64,000 nt of DNA from Drosophila miranda (Eukaryota; Arthropoda; Insecta; Diptera; Drosophilidae), in contig NC_046673.1 of the NCBI RefSeq assembly GCF_003369915.1, positions 19,273,718 through 19,337,717 on the forward strand. Reading direction: 5' to 3'. The notes beneath the pieces were generated by a model. That model was not told the DNA's origin, did no database searches, and saw only the letters and a list, made by a program, of their open reading frames with translations. How positions within the stretch are numbered: position 1 is the stretch's first letter; every line of letters begins with the position of its first letter. A program made the position numbers and the translations under genes. Below, piece by piece: positions 33,579 through 46,733 of this stretch.

Positions 33579-33770
33579 TTAAGTTTGGGGATTGTCTTCA
33601 GATATAGCTGAATCCTCTGCCGTGAGACTCGCCTGCAACTGCTTTATGACCTTAGCCACATTCGCAATGGCTTTGTTTATCTTCTTAAGTTTGCTCTTCA
33701 GGATTTTTAATTTCTTTTTATTTTCCTTGAGTATATAGTCAAGCGAGTCGGTTTCCTCGATTTTTGCCAT
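33579..33770 (-). CDS. Hypothetical 63-aa Lys-rich coiled-coil protein
   Basis: A short minus-strand frame from ATG 33770 to TAA 33579. The codons look like real Drosophila coding sequence (synonymous C/G use in GAG, CTC, AAG, GCG), unlike the surrounding A/T-rich low-complexity DNA. The protein begins MAKIEETDSLDYILKENKKK, continues as Leu/Ile-heptad, Lys-rich helix, and ends with an acidic Ser/Thr-containing tail. There is no signal peptide, TM segment or recognised domain, and no clear TATA or AATAAA. It could be a small species-specific (for example testis-expressed) gene or a fragment of a larger lost gene. No function is proposed. Confidence 0.45.
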   Translation of the reverse strand: MAKIEETDSLDYILKENKKKLKILKSKLKKINKAIANVAKVIKQLQASLTAEDSAISEDNPQT

Positions 33771-33849
33771 TATTGAAGAACCCCACGAATCTCGTATCTG
33801 AATCTGACCAAAAAATTCTCTTCCGTCGTCTTGATTTTTATTCTTTTGT

Positions 33850-34310
33850 TTCTTAGCAGTAGGAAATCTTAAAAAAAGATTTATGTATCTTATTATCTAT
33901 AAAAAAAGAAATAAAACTATTAATAAAACAATATAGAAATAAGATACAAAAATTAAAATCAAAATATATAAAAAATTTCATGAAAAACAAATACAAAATA
34001 TAACAGAAAGTTCAATTAGATTTTTTTTTTATTTTATTATTTTTTTTTTTTTTAATATAACAACAAATTTTGAAAATATATTAAAGAAACCGAATAAAAA
34101 AAGGTAACAAAAATATATGTATAATGTATGGTATAAAAAAAAAGCACAGTTTAAAAAAAAAAACAATAGTTGAAGTGGAATGGCATTCATAAATTTAAAA
34201 AAAATTAAAAATAAAAAAAAAATAAAAAAAAATATAAATTACAAAAATAAATAAATTTAAAAAATAAATTTAAAAAATAAATTTAAAAAAAAAATTCCAC
34301 ACAGTCCTAT
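33850..34310. repeat. A/T-rich low-complexity block
   Basis: About 450 bp of A-rich and T-rich sequence, with several direct repeats of AAATTTAAAAAATAA at 34,245-34,290. No coding or RNA signal. Confidence 0.8.
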
Positions 34311-37089
34311 ATACCCTCCGTATACAGTACATGGTACAGGGTGCAAGGTGCAGGGTGCCGAATGCAGGTAGGGACCATGATGTCATTGGCTTCTCTCGTG
34401 GGCGGAGTGGTAGTCCGAGGATAAACCTCCGAACCTAAAGCAACAACAAACAGAAATACACCGAGTAAATAGTCGCAGTCGAATGGATGCATCTGCCGTA
34501 TATTTCTTTACTGATTTCCTATGGATGTGGATGCGGCGAGTATCTCCATAATCTCTACCTTTGCTTTATACTCTCCTTCCCGTTCCCTGCCCCCCTCTTC
34601 TTATCAGACAATGAAAATACTTTAGGAGCTTCTTCTTCTACTTTTTTGGGAGACTGTAGCGGGGATGGTGTGGCAGGTGTCTGTTATCTGTTCTGGGCCT
34701 CTATTTGCACCGACTCTGTGGCTGTGCCGCTACTATTTCTCTGCAGTGCAATGCACCGGCACACCTGATACGATACACACACTGCACTCCACGCCACTCC
34801 TTCTCCTCCTCCTCTGACTTTCTATATACCATAAACCTCTTGAACCTTCATTTACACTGTGAGAAAAATACCAGAAAATGTTTTACAGATGATTTTAGGA
34901 TAAGCTTCCTTGAATTCCTGCCTTTGAATCAGTTTTTGGAACCCTATTTTCTTCCTTATTTCAATCTTTAGATTTCTCCCGTTCTTCTCTATTTTTCCAG
35001 TGCCTCTCTCGTAGTTTTCTTTCAGTGTAAAAGTACCCCCATGGCCTGTCAGCGATGATCCAGCCATCGTTCCAGGAGGTCGCTCGATTCTTTTGCGATT
35101 TGCTTGGGTATTTTTTATGGCATTTATTTGCGGCTAATTGAACGCACTAAAATACTGCGAAAAATCCGTATCGAAATCCGAAGTACGAATATCAGAAAAA
35201 CGCATTGGGAATATGTAAAAATCGTAGGACAAGTGGCGCGTATCGCGTATCGAATGGAACACGAACACGAAACGAACGTGTGGCTTTGCATCCGCAATGA
35301 ATGAATGATTGAATGAAAGGAGGGGCATGCAATGGAGGGGCATGGAATGGAGGAAGACGGTTTTGAGGGTCTTCGGCTGCTGATTGAACGAACGATTGAG
35401 GGGGAGGGGGGGTGGGGGGCAACGAAAGCAGCTGAAGGCAAGGGCCATGGGGCATGCAAATTACCCAGAAAGGCCATCGCACACACACACACACACACAC
35501 TAAATAAAATCAATAAAAAAATGTATTTTTAACACATTCCTCCTTCTCCGTATTACGAGGGTGCGGGGGGGGGGTCATCCATGGGTTAATCGTGCGTGAA
35601 TGATTTTCCTTTTCGGTAGGGAATAAAAATAAAGAATACAACTATCGATGCAGGAAAACTCCTGCAGGCCAATTCAGATAATAGATCCCCCAGCACTTCA
35701 CGAAAGGTGCGACCCATGAAGAGCAGGGCAGGGCCAGGGGCAGACCTGCAAGGGGCAGCATCGGAGCGAGGCGTAGGCCAGGAGGAACATGGTGTGGTCC
35801 CCCTGTAGGGGGTGTGGTCCAGCCTCCTTTTGGACACTCAATTCGTCAAATTCCCCAGACTTTGTCTATACCTTGTCTTTCTATATATATATACATACAT
35901 TGAGAACATCTCCTATATGGTGGCGTTCCCCCACAAGACACGCATGACAGCCAATGATTCTCAAGGTAAGTGCCACGCCTTGTGAATGACAGTTCCATTG
36001 GGTGGGGGGATTGTCTGTCTGTCTGTCCCGTCCAATGCCTTCACTAAATGTGGGGGAAGCCGCGTGTCAGAGATCTTTAGCAGATCGGTTGAAACACCTC
36101 CGTTGTCTTAAGGAATTATCATCCAAAGGCCATGTCATACAAATATTGTATTTACAATATTCATTAGAGAAAATACTAAATACATTTGGGTGTGTGTAAA
36201 AATACAACGTAAGGGGCAAATATATGATGCATAATCGATAGAGATCATTGAATTTACAATGTTTTCATTGGGGAACATCAAAGAACACTTTATATTTGTA
36301 ATATTTCAGATTTAAGCACCCTAGAAGATGTGATCTTTAAACACTTTTAAATGAATCCAAAGATCGTTTAAGGTAAGAACTTTAGACCCCATTCAAAGAT
36401 CGTTTAATTTGAATCGTTTTTCCTATCATTATTCCACAATATATATAGTACATATATTTACATATATATGGACTACAAACGGAAGTTGCATGATCTATCA
36501 TCGATGCGGTAACATCAAGAAAACCAATTTGAAAACCTAATGGCACTCGGTACTCTCGGTATCGTGTGTACCCTATAACCATGGTAGTGGAGAGGGGAAG
36601 GGAAAGGCTAAACGATAATCGCAACGACAAATTGCAAACAACTGTAATTTGTGGGTCTCTTAAAGACGTGTATTTTGCTGCTGACGACAGGCGTACCCTT
36701 CTCTCTCCATTCTCCTTCTCTCTAAATCTCTAAACGATGTTATAACCCCTTGAGCGAGAGGAAACGAGAGTCAATACGACAACGTTATGAGGCATCATCG
36801 CATTAAAATGTACGACGCCATCCATGTGGCGTCCCATTAAAAAAGGGGCAAAACAGTTATTATTAGTAAGCCATGTAATCCATGATACTTATTCGACGAA
36901 ACTTAGACGTAATGATGGATTGCACAAAAGAGCGAAGAGTGGGGGAAGAGAAGGAGAAGGAGGAAAAGGGCACATTGGATGTTCTTTGGGGTTCTCTTGG
37001 TTTCATCTCTGGCTAATTTTTTAGCTCCTTCTTCTAGGGTCATCTTTTTGAAGCTCCTATGTCTCTCTCCTGCCGTTTTTATGGAGTTT

Positions 37090-37720
37090 TCTCAAAATTT
37101 TATTTTTTTTGGTAGTTATGGTAATTTTTGCACTTATTTTGATGTATTTTTTGATATTTTATGCTTTTTTTTGGTATTTACATAATATTTTTTTGGAATT
37201 TGCATGGTATTTTACGGTTTTCTGTTAATATATATAATTTTATGATATATTTTTTGGCATTTTTATAGCATTTCCTAAGGGTATCAGATCTGTGATGAAA
37301 GTAAATATTTTTCATATATTTTTATATATGGTTTTTTTCTAGTATTTTCATAGTATATTTCTGGTTTTTAATGGTAGTATTTTTATGATATATTTCTAGT
37401 ATTTTTATAGTATATTTCTGGTATTTAATAGTAGTATGTTTATGATAAATTTCTAATAATTTTATAGAATATTTCTGGTATTTAATGGTAGTATTTTGAT
37501 GATATATTTCTAGAATTTTTATGGTATATTTCTGGTATTTAATGGTAGTATGTTTATGATATATTTATAGTATATTTCTGGTATTTAATGGGAGTATGTT
37601 TGTGATATTTTTCTACTATTTTTGTAGTATATTTCTGGTATTTTTATAGTATATTAGTGGTATTTTTTTGTATATATTTCTCGTATTTTTGTGTATATAT
37701 TTCTTGTATTTTTATAGTAA
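37090..37720. repeat. GTATTTTTATAG / GGTATTTAATGGTAG minisatellite-like array
   Basis: Degenerate units such as 'atatttctggtatttaatgg', 'tagtatttttatgatatatt' recur throughout. The higher-order period is about 55-60 bp between 37,320 and 37,640. Similar but less ordered GGTATTTT-rich arrays occur at 38,925-39,280, 40,220-40,430 and 42,000-42,330. Confidence 0.75.
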
Positions 37721-38924
37721 ACCCAGGCAATGGAGAAGGCGAGTATAAGAGGGAACATTGAGACGTAAACTGCAGCCCTTTCGTTCGTTTTGTGGTAACA
37801 TCTGTGGCTGTTCCATCTGCGGGCCGCTTTTTAGCTGCCCCTCTAATGTGCGTTGCCCTCTCAAATGCAGGGCACGCAAACAGAAGACTGGAAAACCGAT
37901 GCCCATCCAGCAGCTACCTGACTGATGGACAGCGCGGGGCGTGTGAGCAACACTCTCTGTGGGGGTCAACGAGGGCCCATAATGAATATTAAATATTTGC
38001 TATTTCCAATGAAAAACACAAAAACATCAATAAACAAAGCCCACAACAAACCCGAAGTAAAGGCTAACACAATGGCATTTAATACCCAAAAATTTCCATG
38101 GAATATTAGCTTTAAATTTCGAGATACAAAAAGAGAGATTATGGATAATCTATCGACATTTAAAAGTGAACAAAATAATGTATTCACATAGCTTTCTATC
38201 CCCATTTCGATGGCTGTACATATTGTGAAAATCTATTAAGAGATCTATCAAAAGTTCAAAGAACATTCTTGGAAAATAATTAAACGATTCATCAAAGAAT
38301 TTGCAAGACAATTCCGCGAAATGACTTATGCGGAGAGTCGATTGATTGGACATCCACTTCCATCATCAACAGATTGAGTGCCCCATCCACCATCGAGCAT
38401 TTTGCCCCTTCCATGGGGCATCGTGTGTCCAGAGCCACCATCTGTGGACACTTCTTTTTCCATCTTCAGTCCACAAACTTGTCAGCGCCTTTCACTCAAA
38501 TGTACGGAATTTTTAAATGGCAACAAAAAACAGACACGAAAGAAAATCAAGGGGATGACAGAAATAAGAAAAAACCAAGAAAGAAAAGGAAAGAAAAAGA
38601 AACAAACCCCAAAGAAAAATAGAGAAAAAATAGCAACAGAAAATGGTGAAAAAAGTGCCAGAAGCTAAATGAAAGAAAAATATGAATTCCGATTGTCATT
38701 TGACTTTGTCCTTAGAATAATTTGAAACAGAAATAACACAACAAAACAATAAAGCAACAATAACAACTATGAAGGACAAGAAAACAAGGAAGTAAGCAGA
38801 CAACAAACCCATGAAAGAAAGAAAGAAAAAACACCATTGGATTTGGTAAATATCCTTCTTTTAAAAAACTTCGGTTTCTATGGTTTTTCCTATTTGTAAT
38901 ACTGGAAAGTTATGGTATATTTCT

Positions 38925-39280
38925 TTGGTATTTGTTGGTATTTTCCTGTCGTTCTACGGTCTTTTTGTGGAACGGAATTTTCCTTAAATTTTTCTGGTAC
39001 TTTCTAATATTTCTAGTATTTTTTACAGTATTTCTGGAATTTTTGTTTTACGCTATTATTCAATATTATGATGGTATTTTATTCTATAATATTTACCGAC
39101 ATTTTGTGGTATTTTAGTGTTTTTTTTTCTAGTCTTTCTTCTAATATTTTAATCAGATATGTATGTTTGGTATTCTATTTTACCGTATTTTCATGGTATT
39201 TTTATAGTATTTTCTGATATTTTTTATGGTGTTTATTAGGTACTTGGTGTATGGTATTTTCTGTAGTATTTTTCTGGCAT
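38925..39280. repeat. GGTATTTT-rich degenerate array
   Basis: Same motif family as at 37.1-37.7 kb (ggtatattt, gtattttc, tggtattttatt), without a regular period. Confidence 0.65.
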
Positions 39281-40219
39281 GTCTGGATGATACCCGTCCT
39301 CCCCAAAGAGTGTCAAAATAATGAAAACGTCACAAAAGCGAAAAGAAGCCAGAGGAAATGTTGCTTTCGTTTTAGGAGGAAAGGATGGATGGGTGGATGG
39401 GTGGAAGGGGGATGGCAATGAAAAAGGATTCCCCGCTGGTTGACATTTCGACTGCTTTCCATTGTGGTCCTTGAACTTGAGAATGCCAGAGCAGCTCCTG
39501 CCGGACTCCGCAAGAGAGAAAAGAGAAGATAAAGCCCGGGGGCATGCCATCACGGACGCAGCCAAAACGGAATGTCCAGTCGCCAATTCGGAATCCCCCG
39601 GAATGGTTTTTATCTCAAAAGGAACACTCGAAAAGCCGCCCCCATGCTCTATGCCACAAGCCGCACACACACACAGTGAGGCAAGTGTTGTGGGTTGTTG
39701 AACCAGTTATGCCGAATGTATGCCACATGCCGCATGAATTGCAGTTGTCTCTGGGAGTGCAGCGACCCAGCAGAAGCAGCAGCAGCAGGAAACAGCCGCC
39801 AGTTATGCGGCAAAGTGTCCTTTCCTCTTGGAAACATTCTAAACAGCACGGACACGGACACGGACACGTGCTCCACCTGCCACACTAGAGAGGAGGGTAC
39901 ACCACTTGAGGCACTTTATAAGCGGTGCTGATGACCCTTTCGTGGCGGCTTTGCAGTCCATCCTTTTGGGTGGCTTATAGAAAGCCCTTTTATGGGCGCC
40001 TGCTGCCACCCCCAACCCCCATCCCACCCCAAGGATTTGTGGCTCCGCATTTTAAAATGCAATGAAATGTTCATACCTGGAAATAGTGTAAATAGAGGAG
40101 CCACAGGAGCATTCGAAACAAATGTATCCTTTCGTTTATGGGAAAATTTCACTTTGGCTTTACAAAGAGAAAAAGGATTTAGTCAAAATTAGCTCCTAAA
40201 AAAAACTTGCAACAAATCA

Positions 40220-40430
40220 CTTTGTTTTTTTTTCTAATATTTACAGTATTTTTTTTGGTTCCTTCTGGTATTTTATGGTATTTCGCTTGTGGTATAGTCT
40301 TACTTTGCGATATCTGGTATTTTATGGTATTTTGATAGTATTTTCTGATGTTTATGGCATTTTAATAGTATTTTCTGGTATTTTAATACTATTTTATGGT
40401 TTTTTTTTCAGTATTTTAAGGGTATTTTGA
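40220..40430. repeat. GGTATTTTATGGTATTTTGATAG array
   Basis: Units of ggtattttatggtattttg recur with small changes, flanked by T-rich sequence. Confidence 0.65.
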
Positions 40431-41999
40431 TAGTCTTGTTTCCTAAGGAATGCTCTACAGTAAACCTTAAAATTCCTGCAAGCTGTGGACTGTGTGCAAC
40501 AGAACCCAACACTCTCCCAGTGAGTATTCGAAAAATATTGATAGTTATTGATATTATTTCATTAGAATTCCCTTAAAGAATGGTTTTAGTATATTATAAA
40601 TACTTAGGAATGGCTGACAATGATGATATTTCATCGCAATGAAAACCTGGAATCTATAGGTAACCATTTAGAAAATTCTGTTCTTGCTTTAATCTTTCTC
40701 TTGAAAGAAATATCTCAGTTCTATTTATAGAATTTACGTTTATTATACTGTTTTTAATCATCTCCTTCCGCTTTACGCCAATTAGTTGCTCCAAAAATGT
40801 TCCCATAACCGAAAAGAGTTTCCTTTTTGGCTACTCAAATATGCAGCCTTTTCAAAATGTATACAGGCGTATCCATAAATAGTAGCCCCTCTGCTCTAGA
40901 TACATATTAAAGTGAGATGTTGCCTCTGCCCCTCCCAGGCCCCCTCCCGCCCCGCACGGAGAACCAATCAAACCCCTGGCTTTTGATGGGGCTTAACGCG
41001 CGAGAACTCTTTGGCTTTGGGCCTTGTTTGGGGTGGGGGGATGGCTTTTAGGGGCTTTGCCATTGGCGTTGCATCATGCGGCACGCAATTTCCACTTGAC
41101 CTTGACGGCACTGCCTTCCCCCATCCAAAGAGAGAGTGGTGCCCCCTAGTGTGGTGTCTTCCAGTGTATTCTCCTCCCACCCCTCTCATGACATCACTCC
41201 CCATGAAATCGATAAAAGGTTTCCTCCTCAAACAAAAAACAGCAGACGACAGATGACAGCCGACAGACGATAGACGAAAATTGGGAGACGACAGAATGAC
41301 AGTCGACAGGCCGTCGCGGAAAAGAGACATCAATGATAATTATAATAAGTTGAGCCCCCTGTTTCCTCCGCGTTTCCCCCTTCATAATCAGATCCAACAA
41401 CGACAAGACAACGACCGTCACACACACCCCACCGCTCTTCCCTCTCCCCATCCCCCAGCTGCTGCTCGCTTGCTGCAAAAGGGTCGGGGAGCGGGGGGGC
41501 GGGGGCCGGGCGCCTCTTTCCGCCGTTTCTTATCTCTGTGTACCTTCTCCGTCTCTCGTCTTATCTCTTAGCGACGATTCATCGTAGTAGAGCGAGTAGA
41601 GAGTTTCCTGACCCCCCGCAAAAAAACAAAAAAAAAAGAAACCACAACAACACCAAAGAAAAAACAAACAAAAAACCAAAGACGAAAGACTGAAAATAGA
41701 ACAAAAAATGTTACAACAATAAATATAGGGCACTGCAATCGTGATTTTTCGAATCCGGGGACACCCTAGAATCAAGAGATGTTTGGACGGCATCGATACC
41801 CCATAATCTAAAGATATTTAGACGGCATAGATACCCTATAATAAAGAGTTATAGATGCGGCGGGGGGTGTGCGCTGAAACAACACCCTTCGATCGAGACA
41901 TTTCAACGCGGAAACATCCTGAAATTGGGATCTTGGAATGGGATTGGTTCCTAAAGTCAAGAGTTCTGAAAGGGAAGACGATCCTTAACCGAAACCATT

Positions 42000-42330
42000 T
42001 CTTGGTATTTTTTCTGGCATATTTCATAGTAGTTTTTTAGTATTTTTAAGTATTTCATAGTATTTTTTGTATTTTTTTTGTATTTTTAGTATTTTATCGT
42101 ATTTTTTTGTATTTTTAGTATTTTTAATATTTTAGGGTGGTTTTTTCAGCTATTTTCCTTTATATTTATGGTATTTTTTGAAAAACATTTTTTGCTATAT
42201 TGGTTTATTTAAAAAAAAGTATTTGTATGGTACTCATATTTTTTGTATAGCCTACCTCTAATATTTGTTTGGAATTTTATAGTGTTTTCTGATTTTTCTG
42301 GTATTTTTTCTATGGTATATTTGAGGTATT
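42000..42330. repeat. GTATTTTTAGTATTTT array
   Basis: Repeats of tagtattttt, tgtattttta and ggtatttttt. Fourth main block of this motif family in the gene-poor region. Confidence 0.65.
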
Positions 42331-43329
42331 ATATAGTATTCTTGCGATTGTTGTGCTTTATTAAGGAAATTGGTATTTTTTCTAATTAAACGGCATTTTA
42401 TATAAAATTATCAAATTTGATACATTTTCATTTTTTTTTTTTAGTTTTGTTTTTTATATTATAATATTTAACTGCACTGTTGTTTCTTTCTACGAATCGG
42501 TAGTATAGGTCAGACTTTGGTGACGGCCCTGCCCTTGCGAATCTACCCCCTGAACCCCTCAGTATTAGCCTCTGCCCCACTGCCCAGCAACGGTGGTCGA
42601 CAGCCCTCCTCCCATCAGAGTACAGGGGCGGATTCGCCGGCCGAAGAGGAACCTTCCCCGTCTCAACGTCTCTTCGAGATTATAAATTTCTTGTAGACAG
42701 GACCTTGGCCAAGACCCCTCTACCATTTCTCCGAAAGATTCGCCTTTAATCGTGAGTTATTGACCGGGGGAGACCTCCCACAATCTGTAATACCTCGAAC
42801 CCCCCAAACCGCAATCGCAAATGCCCTTTGCACACTTTCTTCTCCCTCTCTCCTAAGTACAGAAAATAAATAACCTAAATAGAAGCCTATATTCATGTAT
42901 ATATATATAGAAAGCCTATATTGCCTATTGCCTATATCTCTATCTCTGTACTGCTATAAAACGATTGCATGTGCAATCTCTGTACTGTGCTGTGCTCTGT
43001 GCTGTTTCAGGCCTGTCCACTTGAGATTTGCAGTATTTTTTTTATTTTATCAGCAGCGGCGCCACTCGAAAGCTGATTAAAAAATATACCCCACAAGTGT
43101 TGCTCGCAATCGTCCCGCCCTCGCGTGTCCATCCATCCACCACTCGAATTAAAGTCAATAAAAAATTCAGTGATTTTTTGAAGGGAGCGAAAAATGCGGA
43201 GGAATATTCCTATCTTTATTTCGATGAATTCCTGAGAATCCGCTGTCATTGGCCACTGGAGGTGCCTCCTGCGGCACGGCATTTGCATGCCACATCGGAG
43301 GGTGGGGAGAGACAATCTAATTTCCGTCG

Positions 43330-43540
43330 CAGTTCCTGTTCCTGTTTGGCCTTTTCAAAGGGTCAAAGGGGGGGTTTCTGTAGGAGTTCCAAGGGTGGAA
43401 AGGGAGTACCTAATGGGTTCCAGGGGTCAGAAAGGAGCTCCTGTTGGGTCCCAGACTGCAAAAGGGGGGGGGTTCCTGTAGGTTCCAAGGGTCAAATTGT
43501 AATTCCTTTAGCGGTTCCAAGGGGTCAAAGAGTTCACTGA
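43330..43540. repeat. GTTCCAAGGGTCAAAGGG minisatellite
   Basis: About six degenerate units of about 30-35 bp built on TTCC(AAG/TGT)GGGTCA(A)AGGGG, several ending in G runs. The local long frames are by-products of the repeat. Confidence 0.7.
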
Positions 43541-45289
43541 CTCCAGCACCCAATCGATCAAGGGAGTCCGAGACACATGCAGAGCTCTCCACAGCACTCA
43601 TTATTCTTTATAGAAGTCTCATCCCCAAGGTGCAATTACGCCTGAGCGAAAGGATACATTTTATCCAGAAAATTCATTCAAATGGCCTGTAAATACCATA
43701 CAAATAGCACATAAAAATCAAACGAAAAATAAAATACTAAAAGAAGAAATTGCAAATAATATACAAAAAAATGCACCATTAAATGCCAGAAAAATACTAT
43801 AAATACTAAATAAAGCAAATTAACTGATTTCAACTGCTTTTTAGATGAAAGTTGAACTATTTTGTTTTGAACCAAAGTGAAATTTTCCCTAAGCGAAGGG
43901 ATACATTCGTTACGGATCCTTTAATTCCAGGATTTTAGAGTTTACTCGGAGAAAACCATCCATAAATTCTACAAGCTAAAAAAAATCTGATTCGATTTAT
44001 TGAATCAGGAGTAAACAATAGTAAATAAATTATCTTTTAGCTTATTTTCAAGTGGAAATCAATTATCATTTCGTGTGTGTGTGTGTATGCGAGGGACAGG
44101 GGGCCCCCCAAGAAATTAAGTTCGGAATTAAGTTATCTTTGTTTTTTGTTTACCTTTTTGATGAAATTTATTAAATGAATTATGGCGGAAACATTGAGTA
44201 CGAGAATGAAACTACATAAATATGAAACCATGATTCCCTGGGGGTATTACTTCTATTCAATGATTTTCTATATAGAATGTATATCATAATTAAGCCCATC
44301 ACCCAAGAAACATCAAATTTCTATGCGATTACAGACCCCAGAATGGCGTGTCTTTCATCTTTCATCTTATTGGACACCCCAACAGCACATGTGTGCAACA
44401 TCTGAGGGACACCGCGCGGCGTGCCGAGCCGGGGCCGTCTTTCACGCCTGTCTGTCACGCAAATAATGAGAGCAATACGAAAACAATACAAGAAATACAA
44501 GAAAGAAAAGGGGGAACAAAAAAAAAAACGACCCCACCAGAGAGACTCTACACATTAAAAAAAAAGAATATTTAAAAAAAAAATTAAAATATACTATAAA
44601 TAGATCTACGTTCTATGGAAAACTATTGTTTGCTTTTTGTGTGGAACGTTGGAACGTGCACCCTGTGGAATGGGGGGAGGGGGTGGTGGGCGAATCGAAT
44701 CTTGGGAATCAAAACTTATTTGTTAATCAATCAATTTGTATGTGTCGTCAAATGTTGTCTTGTCCGTCAACGCGCAATGATTCTTCCACTTAATTGCTTC
44801 CCATTTTGGACGGATCGTTAAATGTCTCTATAAAAAGTGCGGCGGATTATCATATGATCTCTTCCACCGCCTTCTCCTCCGACTCTTCCTCGACTACGGC
44901 CTGCTGCTTCCCTCTTCACCGCTCCACTTGAATTTTTTCGGTTTAGAATTTTCGTTATCTTTGCAAAAAATAAGAGATATCAACAAATTTTTAATTCAAA
45001 TTGGATGGTGGGTTGTGGCAAGGTTAGGGGGAAGGAGGGGAGGGGATGGAAGGGGTCGGAGGGAAGATAGCTATAAAGAGACTTTGGAATGGATTAGTCA
45101 TAGCTTGAAAAATGCCGGGTGTTCATGGGAAAAATTGGGGGGTAAAAATATTATCGTGGATGTACCAGAAATATACCAAATATATGGCAAAAGTATAATA
45201 ATTATAAAGAAGAAATATACCAGAATATACTAAAAGAATACCAAAAATACCAAGATTTTACTAAATATATATCAAAAACATTCCAATTT

Positions 45290-45680
45290 GAGACCAAAAA
45301 AATACCAAAGAGTGAATAAAAAATATACCAAAGAGGGAACAAAAAAAATACCCAAGAGGGAACAAAAAATATTCCAAAGGGTGAACAAAAAATATACCAA
45401 AGAGTAAACAAAAAGAAAATACCAAAGAGTAAACAAAAAGAAAATACCAAAGAGTGAACAAAAAAATATAACAAAGAGTGAACAAAAAATATACCAAAGA
45501 CAAAACAAAAAGAAAATACCAAAGGGAGAAAAAAAATATACCAAAGAGTGAACAAAAAATACCAAAGAGGGAACAAAAAAATACCAAAGAGGGAACAAAA
45601 AATATACCAAAGAGTGAACAAAAAGAAAATACCAAAGAGGGAACAAAAAATATACCAAAGAGTGAACCAAAAATAATACC
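45290..45680. repeat. Minisatellite of ATACCAAAGAGTGAACAAAAA units
   Basis: About 15-16 head-to-tail units of 22-28 bp, each with ATACCAAAGAG(T/G)G followed by AACAAAAA and a variable insert (AGAAA or TAT). The array is flanked on the left by AATATACCA-rich sequence (45,160-45,290). All three minus-strand frames are open across it and encode monotonous Phe/Val/Leu peptides, which I do not regard as genes. Confidence 0.9.
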
Positions 45681-46701
45681 AAATTACATGCTATCTTCAG
45701 TAACTTAATATTTTTTGATAGTTTATCTTGTGATCCAATTTACATGCATGGAAAATCCTTAATTTCTGCAAAACATCTCTCTCTCCCTCTCTCTCTCTCA
45801 CTCTCCCTTTTTTTCCTTTCCCATGCGTTTCATCGGCTGTTACGTCGAGTGCTGACATTTGGCAAAACTAATTTCATTTATGCCTCCAAAAGTGTTGGCC
45901 AAACACTGAAGGAGAAGCAGATGCAGAGGCAGAGGCAGAGGCAGAACTCAAGGGGGAACGAATGCCTGACAGGTTCGAGTGTTGCCCCAAGGGGCAGTAA
46001 CGGCCAATGAAGGGCAATGAAGAGGGAAAAGAACTGCCCAAGAGCGTGAACAGTAGGGAGGCACTGGCACCACTCGAGTGGAGGCGCCGCCGCCACTCCA
46101 TTCATTCATGGGGTAAAAAAAAAGTGTTTGATAATTGGTCAGTCATCAGTCCATCAAATGGGAATGAAGAGGAGGAGCTTGAAGAGACTTTGCCACACTT
46201 TGAAGCAACTAATTGCAGGTCTAGTCTCCTCCTCCTTTAACCATTCGACAGAGTGTGTGTGTGTGTCTATTCCACTGTCAAAAGCCTGTCAGTCACTCCT
46301 CCATCTCCCTCTGTCTCTCTCTCTCTCTCTACTCTCCACACATCTCTATCGTTCGTTGCATGATTGATGGCATTGATTGATCGATGCTGCTCGACGCAAA
46401 GGCAATGCCTGATCATTGGCATGTCGATCAAATTAGCAATTAGATAAACATTCGAAACAATAAATAAATACAACAAAAAAACAGAGCGAGAGCGGGAGCG
46501 GGCCTACAACGCGCTACTGATCGGCTTATGACTTTGTTATGAAATTAAATTGCAAATTAAAATTATAATTAAATTGTTTAACAACAAGAACGAGCGGCAG
46601 AGCACAGGCTAACAATGTTTTTGTGGATACTCTTTTACCCGATGATGGAATACGAATTAATAAACAATATAATTAATAAAAATATATAGCTATGGGTGGC
46701 A

Positions 46702-46702
<1 letters not shown>

Positions 46703-46733
<31 letters not shown>
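46703..46733. repeat. Poly-C run of 31 bases
   Basis: An uninterrupted C homopolymer in otherwise AT-rich DNA. Its length is uncertain in any assembly. Confidence 0.9.

Noticed and set aside
42530..42790. GC-richer block suspected to be an RNA gene or retroelement piece
   Set aside because: No tRNA box A/B pattern, no fold or frame I could support.
43028..43700. Open frames up to 170 codons around the GTTCCAAGGG repeat
   Set aside because: Frame openness follows the minisatellite; no homology or codon bias.
45202..45682. Three overlapping minus-strand frames of 124-139 codons
   Set aside because: All are products of the AACAAAAAATACCAAAGAG minisatellite, which has no stops on the reverse strand.
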